Below, piece by piece: positions 34,181-43,363 of a DNA stretch of 49,965 nt; within the stretch, counting starts at the first letter, position 1; each line of letters begins with the position of its first letter. Both the position numbers and the translations under genes were made by a program. Under the pieces are notes generated by a model. That model saw nothing but the letters and a program-made list of their open reading frames with translations. It searched no databases and had not been told where the DNA came from. The DNA is from Actinomycetota bacterium (GTDB taxonomy: Bacteria > Actinomycetota > Humimicrobiia > Humimicrobiales > Humimicrobiaceae): the NCBI GenBank assembly GCA_012837825.1, contig DUQM01000008.1:1-49965 (forward strand), written 5' to 3'.

Positions 34181-35371
34181 TTATTTTATTGCCTGCGATA
34201 TTTTTCTGCCGAACTCATGAATTCCGGCAATATCTTCTTTTCCAGGGTGCCACATAGTCCTCATGCCTTCGTCAATAATTTCAAAACCTGCTTTTCTGAG
34301 CTCATCATTAATTATCTTTACCGACTCTCCGCTCCAGCCGTAACAACCGAAAGATGCAGCCTTTTTGTTTTTAAACCCGAGACCTTTTACAAATTCAAGT
34401 AATGCAGCAAGAGATGCCAGAAATCCTTTATTTACAGTAGGGGAACCGGCAATTACTGCCTTTGACTTGAAGATCTCAGTTGCTATCGTATTTATGTCAT
34501 GCCTTGCGCTGTTAAAAAGCTTTATGGAAATATTTTTGTCATCCAGTTTGATGCCTTCTGCGATTTCCTCAGCCATTCTTCTGGTTCCATTCCACATGGT
34601 ATCATATACGATAGTTACCTGGTTTTCCTGATAAGCATCTGCCCAGCTTAAATATTTTTCAATTATCTGCTCCGGATTCTTTCTCCATATAACGCCATGG
34701 CTGGGACATATCGTCTTTACAGGCAGGTTAAAGGACAATACTTCCTGTATCTTTTTTGCAACCAGGCTGCTGAAAGGAGCCAATATGTTTGCATAATACT
34801 TGATTGCCTCTTCATATAATTCATTTTCCGGTACAAGATCATTAAACATGAACTCATTTGCATAGTGCTGTCCAAAAGCATCATTTGAAAATAAAATCTC
34901 ATCTCCTGTCAGGTAGGCAAACATGCTGTCTGGCCAATGCAGCATTCTTGCTTCAATAAAAATCAGATCTTTTTTACCGATACTTAATTTGTCGCCGGTT
35001 TTTACGGTAACAAGATTAAAATCTTTATGGAACTGTCCTCTTAAAGATTTGACGGCGTTTCCGGAACAATAAATAGGGGTGTCGGGAATTTTCTCAGCCA
35101 GCAGAGGAAGAGCTCCGCTATGATCAGTTTCACCGTGATTTGCTATAATGTAATCAATTTTATCAAGTCCTATCTCGTCTTCCAGATTGGAAATGAATTC
35201 TTCAGCAAAGGGGGTCCACACAGTGTCTATCAGAACGGTTTTTTCATCTCTTATAAGATATGAATTATAGGAAGAACCTCTGAATGTCGACAATTCTTCT
35301 CCATGGAATTTTCTTAATTCCCAGTCTGTTTTACCGACCCATTTTATATTTTCGTTGATATTGAAAGACAT
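34181..35371 (-). CDS. fprA: A-type flavodiiron protein (oxygen/NO reductase)
   Basis: This is a soluble protein of 396 aa that reduces oxygen to water or NO to nitrous oxide in anaerobes. The diiron site is built by H79-x-E81-x-D83-H84, then H in MLHWPD, D in LFSNDAFG and H in CPSHGVIW, all conserved. The C-terminal flavodoxin domain starts at VTIVYDTMWNGTRRMAEEIA and ends with a glycine-rich GCYGWSGESV loop. GGAGG lies before the ATG. It has its own promoter, so it may respond to oxidative stress. It stands alone; no rubredoxin gene is nearby. Confidence 0.94.
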   Translation of the reverse strand: MSFNINENIKWVGKTDWELRKFHGEELSTFRGSSYNSYLIRDEKTVLIDTVWTPFAEEFISNLEDEIGLDKIDYIIANHGETDHSGALPLLAEKIPDTPIYCSGNAVKSLRGQFHKDFNLVTVKTGDKLSIGKKDLIFIEARMLHWPDSMFAYLTGDEILFSNDAFGQHYANEFMFNDLVPENELYEEAIKYYANILAPFSSLVAKKIQEVLSFNLPVKTICPSHGVIWRKNPEQIIEKYLSWADAYQENQVTIVYDTMWNGTRRMAEEIAEGIKLDDKNISIKLFNSARHDINTIATEIFKSKAVIAGSPTVNKGFLASLAALLEFVKGLGFKNKKAASFGCYGWSGESVKIINDELRKAGFEIIDEGMRTMWHPGKEDIAGIHEFGRKISQAIK

Positions 35372-35409
35372 TTGCCCTCCTGTCTGATTATTTAAATTTT
35401 ATAAACTTT

Positions 35410-35438
35410 AGAGTAACTTTATAAAAAATAAAAGTCAA
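35410..35438 (-). promoter_or_regulatory. Promoter for fprA
   Basis: On the minus strand TTGACT (35433-35438), a 17-nt spacer and TACTCT (35410-35415) give a good sigma-A promoter. Transcription would start near 35403, about 30 nt before the fprA ATG. Confidence 0.55.
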
Positions 35439-35524
35439 AAAAATCGTATTATTTTAATATTTTTATAATTTATCCTTTTAAGCTAAAATACTAAATAATT
35501 TTAAAGAGATATTAAATTTTCAAT

Positions 35525-36562
35525 ATGAACAGAAAATCAATAAATATTATCATAATCCTGATTGTTGTCATGATAATGCTTATAATGATAGCAGCCTCCA
35601 TAGGAGCGGCAAATCTTTCCGTCGGATCGACGGTCAGAATAATTTTCAGCAGGGTATGGGGAATAAGAAATTTTATAGACATTTCCTCAATAAGCATACA
35701 GGATATGAAGATTGTATTTGATATAAGGCTTCCAAGAATACTCATGGCTGTCATGGTCGGGATTGCATTGTCAGGATCAGGAGTAATATTCCAGGGGATA
35801 TTCAGGAATCCCATGGCTGATCCTTATATAATCGGTGTTTCTTCGGGTGCCGCATTTGGGGCAACAATTGCCATAATGTTTACAAAAGGCCTGAAATTTT
35901 TTAATCTTTCGCTTATTAGCCTTTTTGCTTTTGCAGGAGCAATACTGGCTACATTGCTTATTTATAATATCGCAAAAATAAAAGGCAAAATATCAATACT
36001 TACACTGTTGCTTTCGGGAGTTGCACTAAGCTCTCTGCTGACATCAATAATTTCTTTTTTAATGATTTACAGGACGCATGATCTTTCAAGAGTATATTTC
36101 TGGATAATGGGCGGACTTACAAATGCATCATGGCTCAATCTTTCAATAATTACTCCTGCAGTTGTTTTTATATCAGTTATTATTTTCTTTTATACCAAAG
36201 ACTTAAATGTTCTTTCGCTTGGAGAGGAAAGGGCAAATCAGTTAGGCATGCAGACGGAAAAATTGAAACTCATTCTCCTGATTCTGGCTTCATTAATTGC
36301 GGCGGCTGCAGTTTCCGTGAGTGGAATAATCGGATTTGTCGGTCTTATAACTCCGCACATAATGCGGCTTATTGTAGGTCCGGACCATAAAATATTATAC
36401 CCTACTGCTGCATTATCCGGAGGTATAGTGCTGCTTTTTTCTGACACGATAGCCAGGACTATTCTTGCTCCCAGAGAAATACCGGTAGGCATAATAACTT
36501 CAATAATAGGTGTGCCGTTTTTCATATACCTTCTTATAAGGTCAAAAAGGCAGGTGTTTTAA
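35525..36562 (+). CDS. FecCD-family ABC transporter permease
   Basis: This is a membrane subunit of 345 aa with about ten helices, of the iron-siderophore/vitamin B12/heme type. Typical signs are IRLPRILMAVMVGIALSGSG, QGIFRNPMADPYIIGVSSGA, the SLGEERANQLGMQ loop that docks the ATPase, and the late FVGLITPHIMRLIVGPDH. No ribosome site is clear at ATG 35525. It is followed directly by its ATPase gene, and no binding-protein gene is in the window, so the ligand (iron chelate, cobalamin or other) is open. Confidence 0.88.
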   Translation: MNRKSINIIIILIVVMIMLIMIAASIGAANLSVGSTVRIIFSRVWGIRNFIDISSISIQDMKIVFDIRLPRILMAVMVGIALSGSGVIFQGIFRNPMADPYIIGVSSGAAFGATIAIMFTKGLKFFNLSLISLFAFAGAILATLLIYNIAKIKGKISILTLLLSGVALSSLLTSIISFLMIYRTHDLSRVYFWIMGGLTNASWLNLSIITPAVVFISVIIFFYTKDLNVLSLGEERANQLGMQTEKLKLILLILASLIAAAAVSVSGIIGFVGLITPHIMRLIVGPDHKILYPTAALSGGIVLLFSDTIARTILAPREIPVGIITSIIGVPFFIYLLIRSKRQVF

Positions 36563-37843
36563 TTGAAAGACGGCATTTCTCTGCAGGCACAAAAACTCTC
36601 TTTTGCATATAATAAAATTCCTGTACTAAAGGAAATTGACTTTGCAATTGAAAAAGGCTGCTTTCTTTCAATCATCGGTCCCAACGGGGCGGGCAAGAGC
36701 ACGCTTGTAAATATTATAAGTAAAGTTCTTTTTCCTTTTGAAGGAGACCTGAAAATAGAAGGGAAAAGCATTAAAAGGCTTGGAAGTTCTGAAGTTGCAA
36801 AAAAAATAGCAGTCGTCCCCCAGTATACGAATATGGGTTTTAATTTTACGGTCTCCGAAATAATACTCATGGGAAGATATCCGCATATAAAAAGGTTTAA
36901 AGGAGAAAGCAGAAACGATTACGATATGTGCAGCAAGGCAATGCGTCTCACAAAGACCGAGGAATTCGGTTCAAGAAAATATAATGAACTTTCCGGCGGC
37001 GAAAAACAAAGAGTAATAATCGCCCAGACTCTTGCTCAGGATACCCCCATTATTATTCTTGATGAACCTACGAGCCATCTTGATATAAATTTTCAGATAG
37101 AATTCATGGAATTGTTTTATAATTTAAATAAGGATTTTGGCAAAACAATCATTGGTATTTTCCATGATATCAATCTGGCGCTACAGTATTCTGAAAAAAT
37201 AATTATGATCAAGGAAGGAAAGATATTTGCAAGCGGCAGAACAGCGGACGTAATAAACAGATCAAATATTATGGCTGTATTCAACAGCGATGTTCATGTT
37301 ACCAAAAATCCTTTTACGGGTAAGCTTTATGTCAGTCCGAATTTTAATTTAAGAACAGATAAAGAAAGAAAGATCAGCAAAAAGGAAATAAAAATCCATG
37401 TTATAGGAGGCGGGGGTGCAGCTTCACATATTTTAAATATTCTGCATAATTATGGTTATATATTATCAGCAGGAGTTATAAACAATCTTGATACGGATAC
37501 AAATACTTCCCGGGAGCTGGGGATTATTTTTATAAATGAGGCACCTTTTTCTCCGATATCCAAAGAAGCATATTTAAAAAACCTTGAACTTATCGGTAAT
37601 GCCGACATGGTCATACTCCCCGGCATAGAGTTCGGCAATGGCAATATTTTGAATCTTGAAGCAGTTTATGAGGCTGTAAAAATGAAAAAAAAGATTATTG
37701 TAGTGGATGATGTAGATATCAGCAGAAGGGATTATATTGATGGAAAGGCGACCGATTTATACAATAAGATAATTGGTTCAGGTGTCTGTAAAATAAAAAC
37801 AGATGAAGATATCATAAAAGCTATTTCCGAATTGTTTCCATGA
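36563..37843 (+). CDS. FecE/BtuD-type ATPase with an extra C-terminal domain
   Basis: This protein is 426 aa, against about 260 for a standard FecE. The N-terminal 260 residues are a full ATPase: Walker A GPNGAGKST (39-47), Q-loop VPQYTNMGFNF, signature LSGGEKQ, Walker B IIILDEPTSHLD and switch IFHDINLAL. The extra domain of about 160 residues begins IHVIGGGGAASHILNILHNY and ends with an IIVVDD strand, looking like a Rossmann-type nucleotide or ligand fold. Its role may be to sense substrate. The start is TTG 36563, right after the permease stop, with AAAGGCAGG upstream. Confidence 0.85.
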   Translation: MKDGISLQAQKLSFAYNKIPVLKEIDFAIEKGCFLSIIGPNGAGKSTLVNIISKVLFPFEGDLKIEGKSIKRLGSSEVAKKIAVVPQYTNMGFNFTVSEIILMGRYPHIKRFKGESRNDYDMCSKAMRLTKTEEFGSRKYNELSGGEKQRVIIAQTLAQDTPIIILDEPTSHLDINFQIEFMELFYNLNKDFGKTIIGIFHDINLALQYSEKIIMIKEGKIFASGRTADVINRSNIMAVFNSDVHVTKNPFTGKLYVSPNFNLRTDKERKISKKEIKIHVIGGGGAASHILNILHNYGYILSAGVINNLDTDTNTSRELGIIFINEAPFSPISKEAYLKNLELIGNADMVILPGIEFGNGNILNLEAVYEAVKMKKKIIVVDDVDISRRDYIDGKATDLYNKIIGSGVCKIKTDEDIIKAISELFP

Positions 37844-37889
37844 TTTTCATGGAAATTATTTTTAAGTTAAACAAGTTTTTTTCCGCTGT

Positions 37890-38882
37890 TCAGATTTCTT
37901 TATTTCTGTTAATAGCGTTTCTTATAATCAGCATAATTGCGCCGATAATTGCCATAAAAATATTTATTACAAGAACAATAAGTGAAAAAGTCAGAGCGGA
38001 AGAAGAGCTAACCCCGAACTCCTTAAGCAGTATGACAAGGGTGTTTTCCCTTAGCCCGAACCCGCCCAGAGTAATAGGAATATTTGAAATCGTCCATGTG
38101 ACAGGAATGATAAACATAAAAGGAATAAATCCAAGTTTTATATTAATGGAAAGACCAATAAAGTAAAAACTGGCAAATGAAAATAAATTGCTTATCATGC
38201 TGTATAGAAAACTGACAAACACATACCTGCCTTTACGCTTGAAACTGTCAAGCAGTTCCGAAAACTCAAGAACACTTTTTTTAAATCTTCTTAAGAGTTT
38301 TATCCTTCCAAACAATACGTCAAGTTTAAATTTTTTGGGGATAACAAGAAGGATTACGAGAAAAATAACAATAGGGAAGAATATTGCAAGCCCTATGGCA
38401 AAAGGCATGCTAAGATGTTTGTACATTTTAAAACAGAATGATATTAAAAGAAAAACTATGCCGCTTATTATACCCAGGAATCTGCCAAGTAAAAGTGAAA
38501 GAATATTTTCATGTACCGAGACTTTAAATTTTCTGTGAAGATCTATTCCTCTATATGCGTCACCGCCCACACTGGTTGGAAGCAGGGTATTGTAAAATCC
38601 TCCTATCAGTACCGAATTAAGCAGATAAAAAATAGGTATATTAATTTTATGTGTAAGAAGCAGGATCCTCCATCTCGGAGCTTCAATCATGATACTTGCA
38701 AAATAAAAAATTATACTTAAGACAAGAAACAATATATTCAGATTTTTAAGAAGTTCAGGGACATGCTCAAGGTGCTTGTAATTTATTAAAATAAGTATTG
38801 CCAGAAGCCCGAAACTGATTGTTATCCTTAATATTGCTTTAATTATTTTTTTAAAGGAATCTTTTTTTCTTTTATCAGCCAT
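37890..38882 (-). CDS. LPG_synthase_TM/UPF0104 family membrane protein
   Basis: This is an integral membrane protein of 330 aa with about eight hydrophobic segments. It belongs to the PF03706 group related to the flippase half of MprF and to AglD. EAPRWRILLLTHKINI, then LIGGFYNTLLPTSVGGDAYRG (residues about 90-110) and the later GGFGLRENTLVILLKEFG are the conserved blocks. There is no lysyl-transfer domain, so a lipid-flipping or polysaccharide-linked role is more likely than lysylation. It is convergent with the ABC ATPase gene and follows the receiver gene on the same strand. Confidence 0.82.
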   Translation of the reverse strand: MADKRKKDSFKKIIKAILRITISFGLLAILILINYKHLEHVPELLKNLNILFLVLSIIFYFASIMIEAPRWRILLLTHKINIPIFYLLNSVLIGGFYNTLLPTSVGGDAYRGIDLHRKFKVSVHENILSLLLGRFLGIISGIVFLLISFCFKMYKHLSMPFAIGLAIFFPIVIFLVILLVIPKKFKLDVLFGRIKLLRRFKKSVLEFSELLDSFKRKGRYVFVSFLYSMISNLFSFASFYFIGLSINIKLGFIPFMFIIPVTWTISNIPITLGGFGLRENTLVILLKEFGVSSSSALTFSLIVLVINIFMAIIGAIMLIIRNAINRNKEI

Positions 38883-38947
38883 ATTATTGTTTAATATAAA
38901 ATGAACTCCCGCATAATATTGATGTAATTAAAAAAGCACAACCTATA

Positions 38948-39307
38948 TTAATTACGGCTGGAAAGAAGTTCCTTTACTTTGCTTTTGAATTCTGTAAGAT
39001 CTGAAGATTTGACAAGATATTCATTTGCAGCCCAGGTTGAAAAATTTTGTGTAAATTCGTTATAAGCAGAATAAATTATAATCGGTATATCTTTATTTTC
39101 TCTTCTTATTTTATCCAGGAGCTCCATGCCTTTCATATTCGGCATTTTCAGATCAATGGTTATCAGATCCGGATTTTCCTTTTTAAACAGCTCATAACCC
39201 GCAGCACTGTCTCCGGCGGTTATTACTTCATATCCTTCATCTATCAGCTTTTCTTTATATAAACATTTAATTGTCTTTTCATCTTCAACAACCAGTATTT
39301 TTTTCAT
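38948..39307 (-). CDS. Single-domain response regulator (CheY-like)
   Basis: This is a 119-aa receiver domain with no output domain. The acidic pocket is E8-D9, the phosphorylation site is D52 in LITIDLKMP, a serine lies in IIIYSAYNE, and the switch lysine is in YLVKSSD. GGAGG precedes the ATG at 39307. Just upstream on the same strand is the remnant of a histidine kinase, so this regulator may have lost its cognate kinase and be driven by another. It may have a scaffolding or phosphorelay role. Confidence 0.9.
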   Translation of the reverse strand: MKKILVVEDEKTIKCLYKEKLIDEGYEVITAGDSAAGYELFKKENPDLITIDLKMPNMKGMELLDKIRRENKDIPIIIYSAYNEFTQNFSTWAANEYLVKSSDLTEFKSKVKELLSSRN

Positions 39308-39383
39308 AAGTTAAATCCTCCAATAAAAATTTACGTCCGTATAGGTTTAAAAAGTATATAATTACATGAAAATAAGTTTTTTT

Positions 39384-39785
39384 TCAAGTAATAAAATGAT
39401 TGTTTCTGGCTAATGGTAATTTTACACTAAAAGTTGCTACATTTTCAAAATTACTTTCAACAGATATAAATTCATGATGTTTTTCAATGATTTTCGCATT
39501 ATTAACATAATTCTGCTCCAATACAAGAGTGATTGAAATATTATTCATCTCACCTGATACCCGAGCAATATTTATGCAATCTTTTAATAAAAGGCAGGAT
39601 CTATGTTTTCATGAACCGCTTTCTTCTCAGGGCCATAATAAATAATATCATTCAAGACCTTCTATAGCTGTAAATTTTGCTGACCACGGTTTCATATTGC
39701 TTATGTCGAATTCATTATTCCGGAAATATTTCTTCCCGACCCTGTCTGCATATTCTTCTATGGAAATCAGAGGATTTAAAATAAA
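39384..39785 (-). pseudogene. Sensor histidine kinase remnant
   Basis: On the minus strand, ending at a TGA (39384-39386), the frame reads AKIIEKHHEFISVESNFENV, then FSVKLPLARNN. This is the C-terminal strand-helix end of a HATPase_c domain (normally IVEKHGGxIxVESxxGxGTTFxxxLP), but the glycines are lost. Further upstream, frames shift twice around ISNMKPWSAKFTAIEGL and NDIIYYGPEKKAVHENIDPA. The whole lies between glgA and the receiver gene, so it is probably the decayed partner of the response regulator. The N-terminal part cannot be assigned. Confidence 0.65.
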
Positions 39786-39797
39786 ATATCGAAGTCA

Positions 39798-41264
39798 TTA
39801 TCTGCATACCACAGATTTAAAAAGATCATTATACATCTCTGCGGAATATTCCCATGAATAATCACATTTCATTGCATTATTAATTATTTTACTCCAGATT
39901 GTACTGTCTTTAAAAAATAATAGTGATCGTTTAATACAGCAATAAAGGTTTTTCCAGTCATAATCATCAAATAAAAATCCCTGACCGCCTTTTCCGACAT
40001 CTTTTTCCGACATAATGTCAATAATGGTATCGGCAAGACCGCCCGTTCTTCTTGCGACAGGTATTGTCCCATATTTCAGGCTTATCAGCTGTCCAAGACC
40101 GCAGGGTTCATATTTTGAAGGCATAAGGAAAATATCTGAACCGGCATAAATCTTTCTTGCAAGGCTGTCTGAAAAAGCAATATTCAGACTTATTTTGTCG
40201 CCGAAAATCTTCTGAATATCCTTCAGCATATTCATATATTTTTCATCACCTGTTCCAAGAATGATAATATAAATGTCTTCTTTTAAAATTTCTTTCATAA
40301 CTTTTATAAGTATATCAATTCCTTTTTGCTCTGATAATCTTGAGACAATTCCCAGAACAGGTCTGCTGTATTCAGGCTTCCTAAACAATTTATCCAGTAA
40401 AGCTTTCTTGCACATCTTTTTGCCTGAAAAGCTGTCAGAGTTGTAGTTTTCCGTAATTTCTCTGTCCTTTTCAGGATTCCACAACTCATAATCAATGCCA
40501 TTTATTATTCCGGAAAGATCCTCTTTCCTGGTATGCAATATCCCTTCAAGCCTGCATCCGAACTCGGGAGTAAGGATTTCTCTGGAGTAAGTGGGACTGA
40601 CGGTGGTTATTTTGTCAGAATATACAATTCCGCTTTTCATATAATTGATCTTTCCGTAAAACTCCAGTTCGTTCATATTGAAATGTCTTCTGTCAATATC
40701 AAGAAGTTCCAGCGTTTCCTGTCCGAATATGCCCTGGTATGCGATATTATGTATAGTGAATACTGTTTTTGTATTTTTAAAGTAGCAGTTTTTACTTATA
40801 TTTTTTTTAATAAAAAGAAAAAATGAACATAATCCCGTGTGATAATCATGCAGATGCAGAACATCGGGCTTGAAATCTATTGACTGAAGAAGTTCTAATA
40901 TCGACCTGGAAAAAAATCCAAATCTTAAATTATTATCTTCATAATCACCGCGGGGAGTGCCATACAGATTTTCCCTTCCGAAGTAGAAAGGATTTCTTAT
41001 AAAGAAATAATCAATTCCTTTTTCGTTTATTTTATAAATATCAAAACAATCTTCTTTTACTGCGCTGATTCTTACTTTTATATTTTCTGCGATTCTTATA
41101 ACATTTCTGAAGTTTGAAAAAATATACTCATAACCCGGCATTATCACGATGGTATTATTACCGGCCTGTTTTAATGCGCCGGGAAGCGAACCTGTTACAT
41201 CGGCAAGTCCTCCTGTTTTTGCAAAAGGAACAGCCTCGGCGGAGCATATGGCAAGTTTAAACAT
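39798..41264 (-). CDS. glgA: Glycogen synthase (ADP-glucose type, GT5)
   Basis: GlgA transfers glucose from ADP-glucose to growing alpha-1,4-glucan. The protein is 488 aa. The ADP-glucose motif KTGGLADV is at residues 16-23. The acceptor-side region has HLHDYHTGL and FTIHNIAYQG, and the C-terminal Rossmann domain has GIVSRLSEQKGIDIL and PSKYEPCGLGQL with RRTGGLADTI. AAGAG lies ahead of the ATG at 41264. It is transcribed away from glgB, so the two share an intergenic control region of about 146 bp. Confidence 0.95.
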   Translation of the reverse strand: MFKLAICSAEAVPFAKTGGLADVTGSLPGALKQAGNNTIVIMPGYEYIFSNFRNVIRIAENIKVRISAVKEDCFDIYKINEKGIDYFFIRNPFYFGRENLYGTPRGDYEDNNLRFGFFSRSILELLQSIDFKPDVLHLHDYHTGLCSFFLFIKKNISKNCYFKNTKTVFTIHNIAYQGIFGQETLELLDIDRRHFNMNELEFYGKINYMKSGIVYSDKITTVSPTYSREILTPEFGCRLEGILHTRKEDLSGIINGIDYELWNPEKDREITENYNSDSFSGKKMCKKALLDKLFRKPEYSRPVLGIVSRLSEQKGIDILIKVMKEILKEDIYIIILGTGDEKYMNMLKDIQKIFGDKISLNIAFSDSLARKIYAGSDIFLMPSKYEPCGLGQLISLKYGTIPVARRTGGLADTIIDIMSEKDVGKGGQGFLFDDYDWKNLYCCIKRSLLFFKDSTIWSKIINNAMKCDYSWEYSAEMYNDLFKSVVCR

Positions 41265-41374
41265 TTCAAGCTCTTTTGTCAGTTTATTACCTGAAAGAAA
41301 TAAATCTTTTTGACTAATGTCATTGCATATTTAATATTTATATTATATTAATTATTAAAATGCAAAGTTATAAA

Positions 41375-41403
41375 TTTAATATTTGAAGATCGATCTGTAT
41401 AAT
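41375..41403 (+). promoter_or_regulatory. Promoter for the glgB operon, very close to the ATG
   Basis: TTTAAT (41375-41380), a 17-nt spacer and a perfect TATAAT (41398-41403) lie immediately upstream of the ATG at 41411. Only 7 nt separate the -10 box from the start codon, so the transcript would begin at or within a base or two of the ATG. No ribosome site is present. Confidence 0.5.
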
Positions 41404-41410
41404 TGATTTT

Positions 41411-43330
41411 ATGATAGGCAATAACAACTATAAAAATTTTAATCAGTTTTCAGAATATGATATTTATCTTTTCAAGAATGGCAATCATTTCAGGCTCTAT
41501 GAAAAAATGGGGGCGCATCGGAGAAAAATCGACGGAGAAGAGGGAATATATTTTGCTGTCTGGGCGCCGAATGCCACCGATGTATGTGTAGCAGGAGATT
41601 TTAACGGATGGAGCGAAAACAACAGACTTGTCAGCAGGAAAGATGGATCGGGAATATGGGAAACCTTTATTCCCGGACTGAAGGAAGATTCTTTATATAA
41701 ATATAAAATAAAATCAGGTTTTAAAACAGGATATACTGAAAAAGCCGATCCTTTTTCATTTTATTGCGAGATTCCTCCAAAGACAGCATCAATTGTAAGG
41801 AATCTTGAATACGACTGGAAGGATGAGAAATGGATGCGAAAAAGAGCCGGCTATAACAAAAACGATGCGCCTTTCTCGATTTATGAGGTGCATCTCGGTT
41901 CCTGGAGAAGAGACAGTGAAAACAATTTTCTTGGCTACAGACAGATTGCAAAGGAACTGGCAGAATATGTGAAAGAAAACGGCTATACACATGTGGAGCT
42001 GCTTCCCATAATGGAGCATCCGTTCTATGGCTCCTGGGGCTATCAGATCACAGGATTTTTTGCTCCTACTTCCAGATATGGAAATCCGCAGGATTTTATG
42101 TATTTCGTTGATTATTTTCATCAGAAAAACATAGGAGTTATACTTGACTGGGTTCCTTCACATTTTCCTGACGATCTGCACGGACTTTATCTTTTTGACG
42201 GCACCCATCTTTATGAGCATGCTGACAAAAAACTCGGGTATCATCCTGACTGGAAGAGCCGGATCTTCAATTATGGACGATATGAAGTAAGGCAGTTTTT
42301 AATAAACAGTGCATTATTCTGGCTTGACAAATATCATATTGATGGAATAAGAATAGATGCTGTTGCTTCAATGCTGTATCTTGACTATTCAAGAAAAGAA
42401 GGGCAATGGATTCCAAATAAATACGGCGGTAGAGAAAATCTTGAAGCAATAGAGTTTATTAAACAGCTAAATACTGAAGTTTATAAAAATTTTCCTGATG
42501 TGCAGACAATGGCGGAAGAATCAACCGCATGGCCCATGGTCACAAAACCGGTATATTCAGGCGGGCTTGGATTTGGAATGAAGTGGAATATGGGCTGGAT
42601 GCATGATACGCTGAATTACTTTTCCAAAGACCCGGTTTACAGAAAATATCATCAGAATGAACTGAATTTCACTTTCTGGTATGCTTTTAATGAAAACTTT
42701 GTTTTACCGATTTCTCATGACGAAGTCGTACATGGCAAAAAATCGCTGCTTGGAAAAATGCCCGGCGACATTTGGAAAAAATTTGCAAATCTCCGCCTTC
42801 TGTTAAGCTATATGTTTGCCTATCCCGGCAAGAAGCTGATTTTTATGGGAACAGAGTTTGCGCAGCCGGGTGAATGGGATCACGATTCTGTGTTGCAGTG
42901 GCATTTTGCTGAAAGAGAGGGGCACAGGGATATTAAAAGAGTTTTGATGGATCTGAACAGGATTTACAGAAAAGAAAAAGCTTTTTATGTGAATGATTTT
43001 AATGGTGAAAGTTTCAAGTGGGTGGATTTTAAAGATCATGATAATAGCATAATTTCATTTTTAAGAACATATAAAAATGAGGTAGCGATACTTGCATGTT
43101 TTAACTTTACTCCTGTTCCCAGATATGAATACAGAATAGGAGTTCCGTCTGAGGGTGTCTGGAAGGAATTATTCAATAGCGACTCGGAAATATACGGAGG
43201 AAGCGGGCACGGTAATTTTGGAGAATTAATCGCTCAGAAGTTTCCCTGCCACGGATACGACTGCTCGATAATTGGCACACTTCCACCACTGGGGGCATTA
43301 TTTTTTAAAAAAGCAGAAAAGGGCAAATAA
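41411..43330 (+). CDS. glgB: 1,4-alpha-glucan branching enzyme (GH13_9)
   Basis: GlgB introduces alpha-1,6 branches into glycogen. The protein is 639 aa. An N-terminal CBM48-like domain (FAVWAPNATDVCVAGDFNGW) precedes the GH13 barrel. The catalytic residues are D316 in GIRIDAV, E369 in MAEEST and D437 in PISHDEVVHGKKS. The family mark GTEFAQPGEWDHDSVLQWH is intact. The length matches the short subtype with one N-terminal module. It is the first gene of a glgB-GH57-malQ unit; there is no ribosome site and a promoter adjoins the ATG. Confidence 0.95.
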   Translation: MIGNNNYKNFNQFSEYDIYLFKNGNHFRLYEKMGAHRRKIDGEEGIYFAVWAPNATDVCVAGDFNGWSENNRLVSRKDGSGIWETFIPGLKEDSLYKYKIKSGFKTGYTEKADPFSFYCEIPPKTASIVRNLEYDWKDEKWMRKRAGYNKNDAPFSIYEVHLGSWRRDSENNFLGYRQIAKELAEYVKENGYTHVELLPIMEHPFYGSWGYQITGFFAPTSRYGNPQDFMYFVDYFHQKNIGVILDWVPSHFPDDLHGLYLFDGTHLYEHADKKLGYHPDWKSRIFNYGRYEVRQFLINSALFWLDKYHIDGIRIDAVASMLYLDYSRKEGQWIPNKYGGRENLEAIEFIKQLNTEVYKNFPDVQTMAEESTAWPMVTKPVYSGGLGFGMKWNMGWMHDTLNYFSKDPVYRKYHQNELNFTFWYAFNENFVLPISHDEVVHGKKSLLGKMPGDIWKKFANLRLLLSYMFAYPGKKLIFMGTEFAQPGEWDHDSVLQWHFAEREGHRDIKRVLMDLNRIYRKEKAFYVNDFNGESFKWVDFKDHDNSIISFLRTYKNEVAILACFNFTPVPRYEYRIGVPSEGVWKELFNSDSEIYGGSGHGNFGELIAQKFPCHGYDCSIIGTLPPLGALFFKKAEKGK

Positions 43331-43363
43331 TTTTATTTTTATATTTAGAAACTGATATAAATT

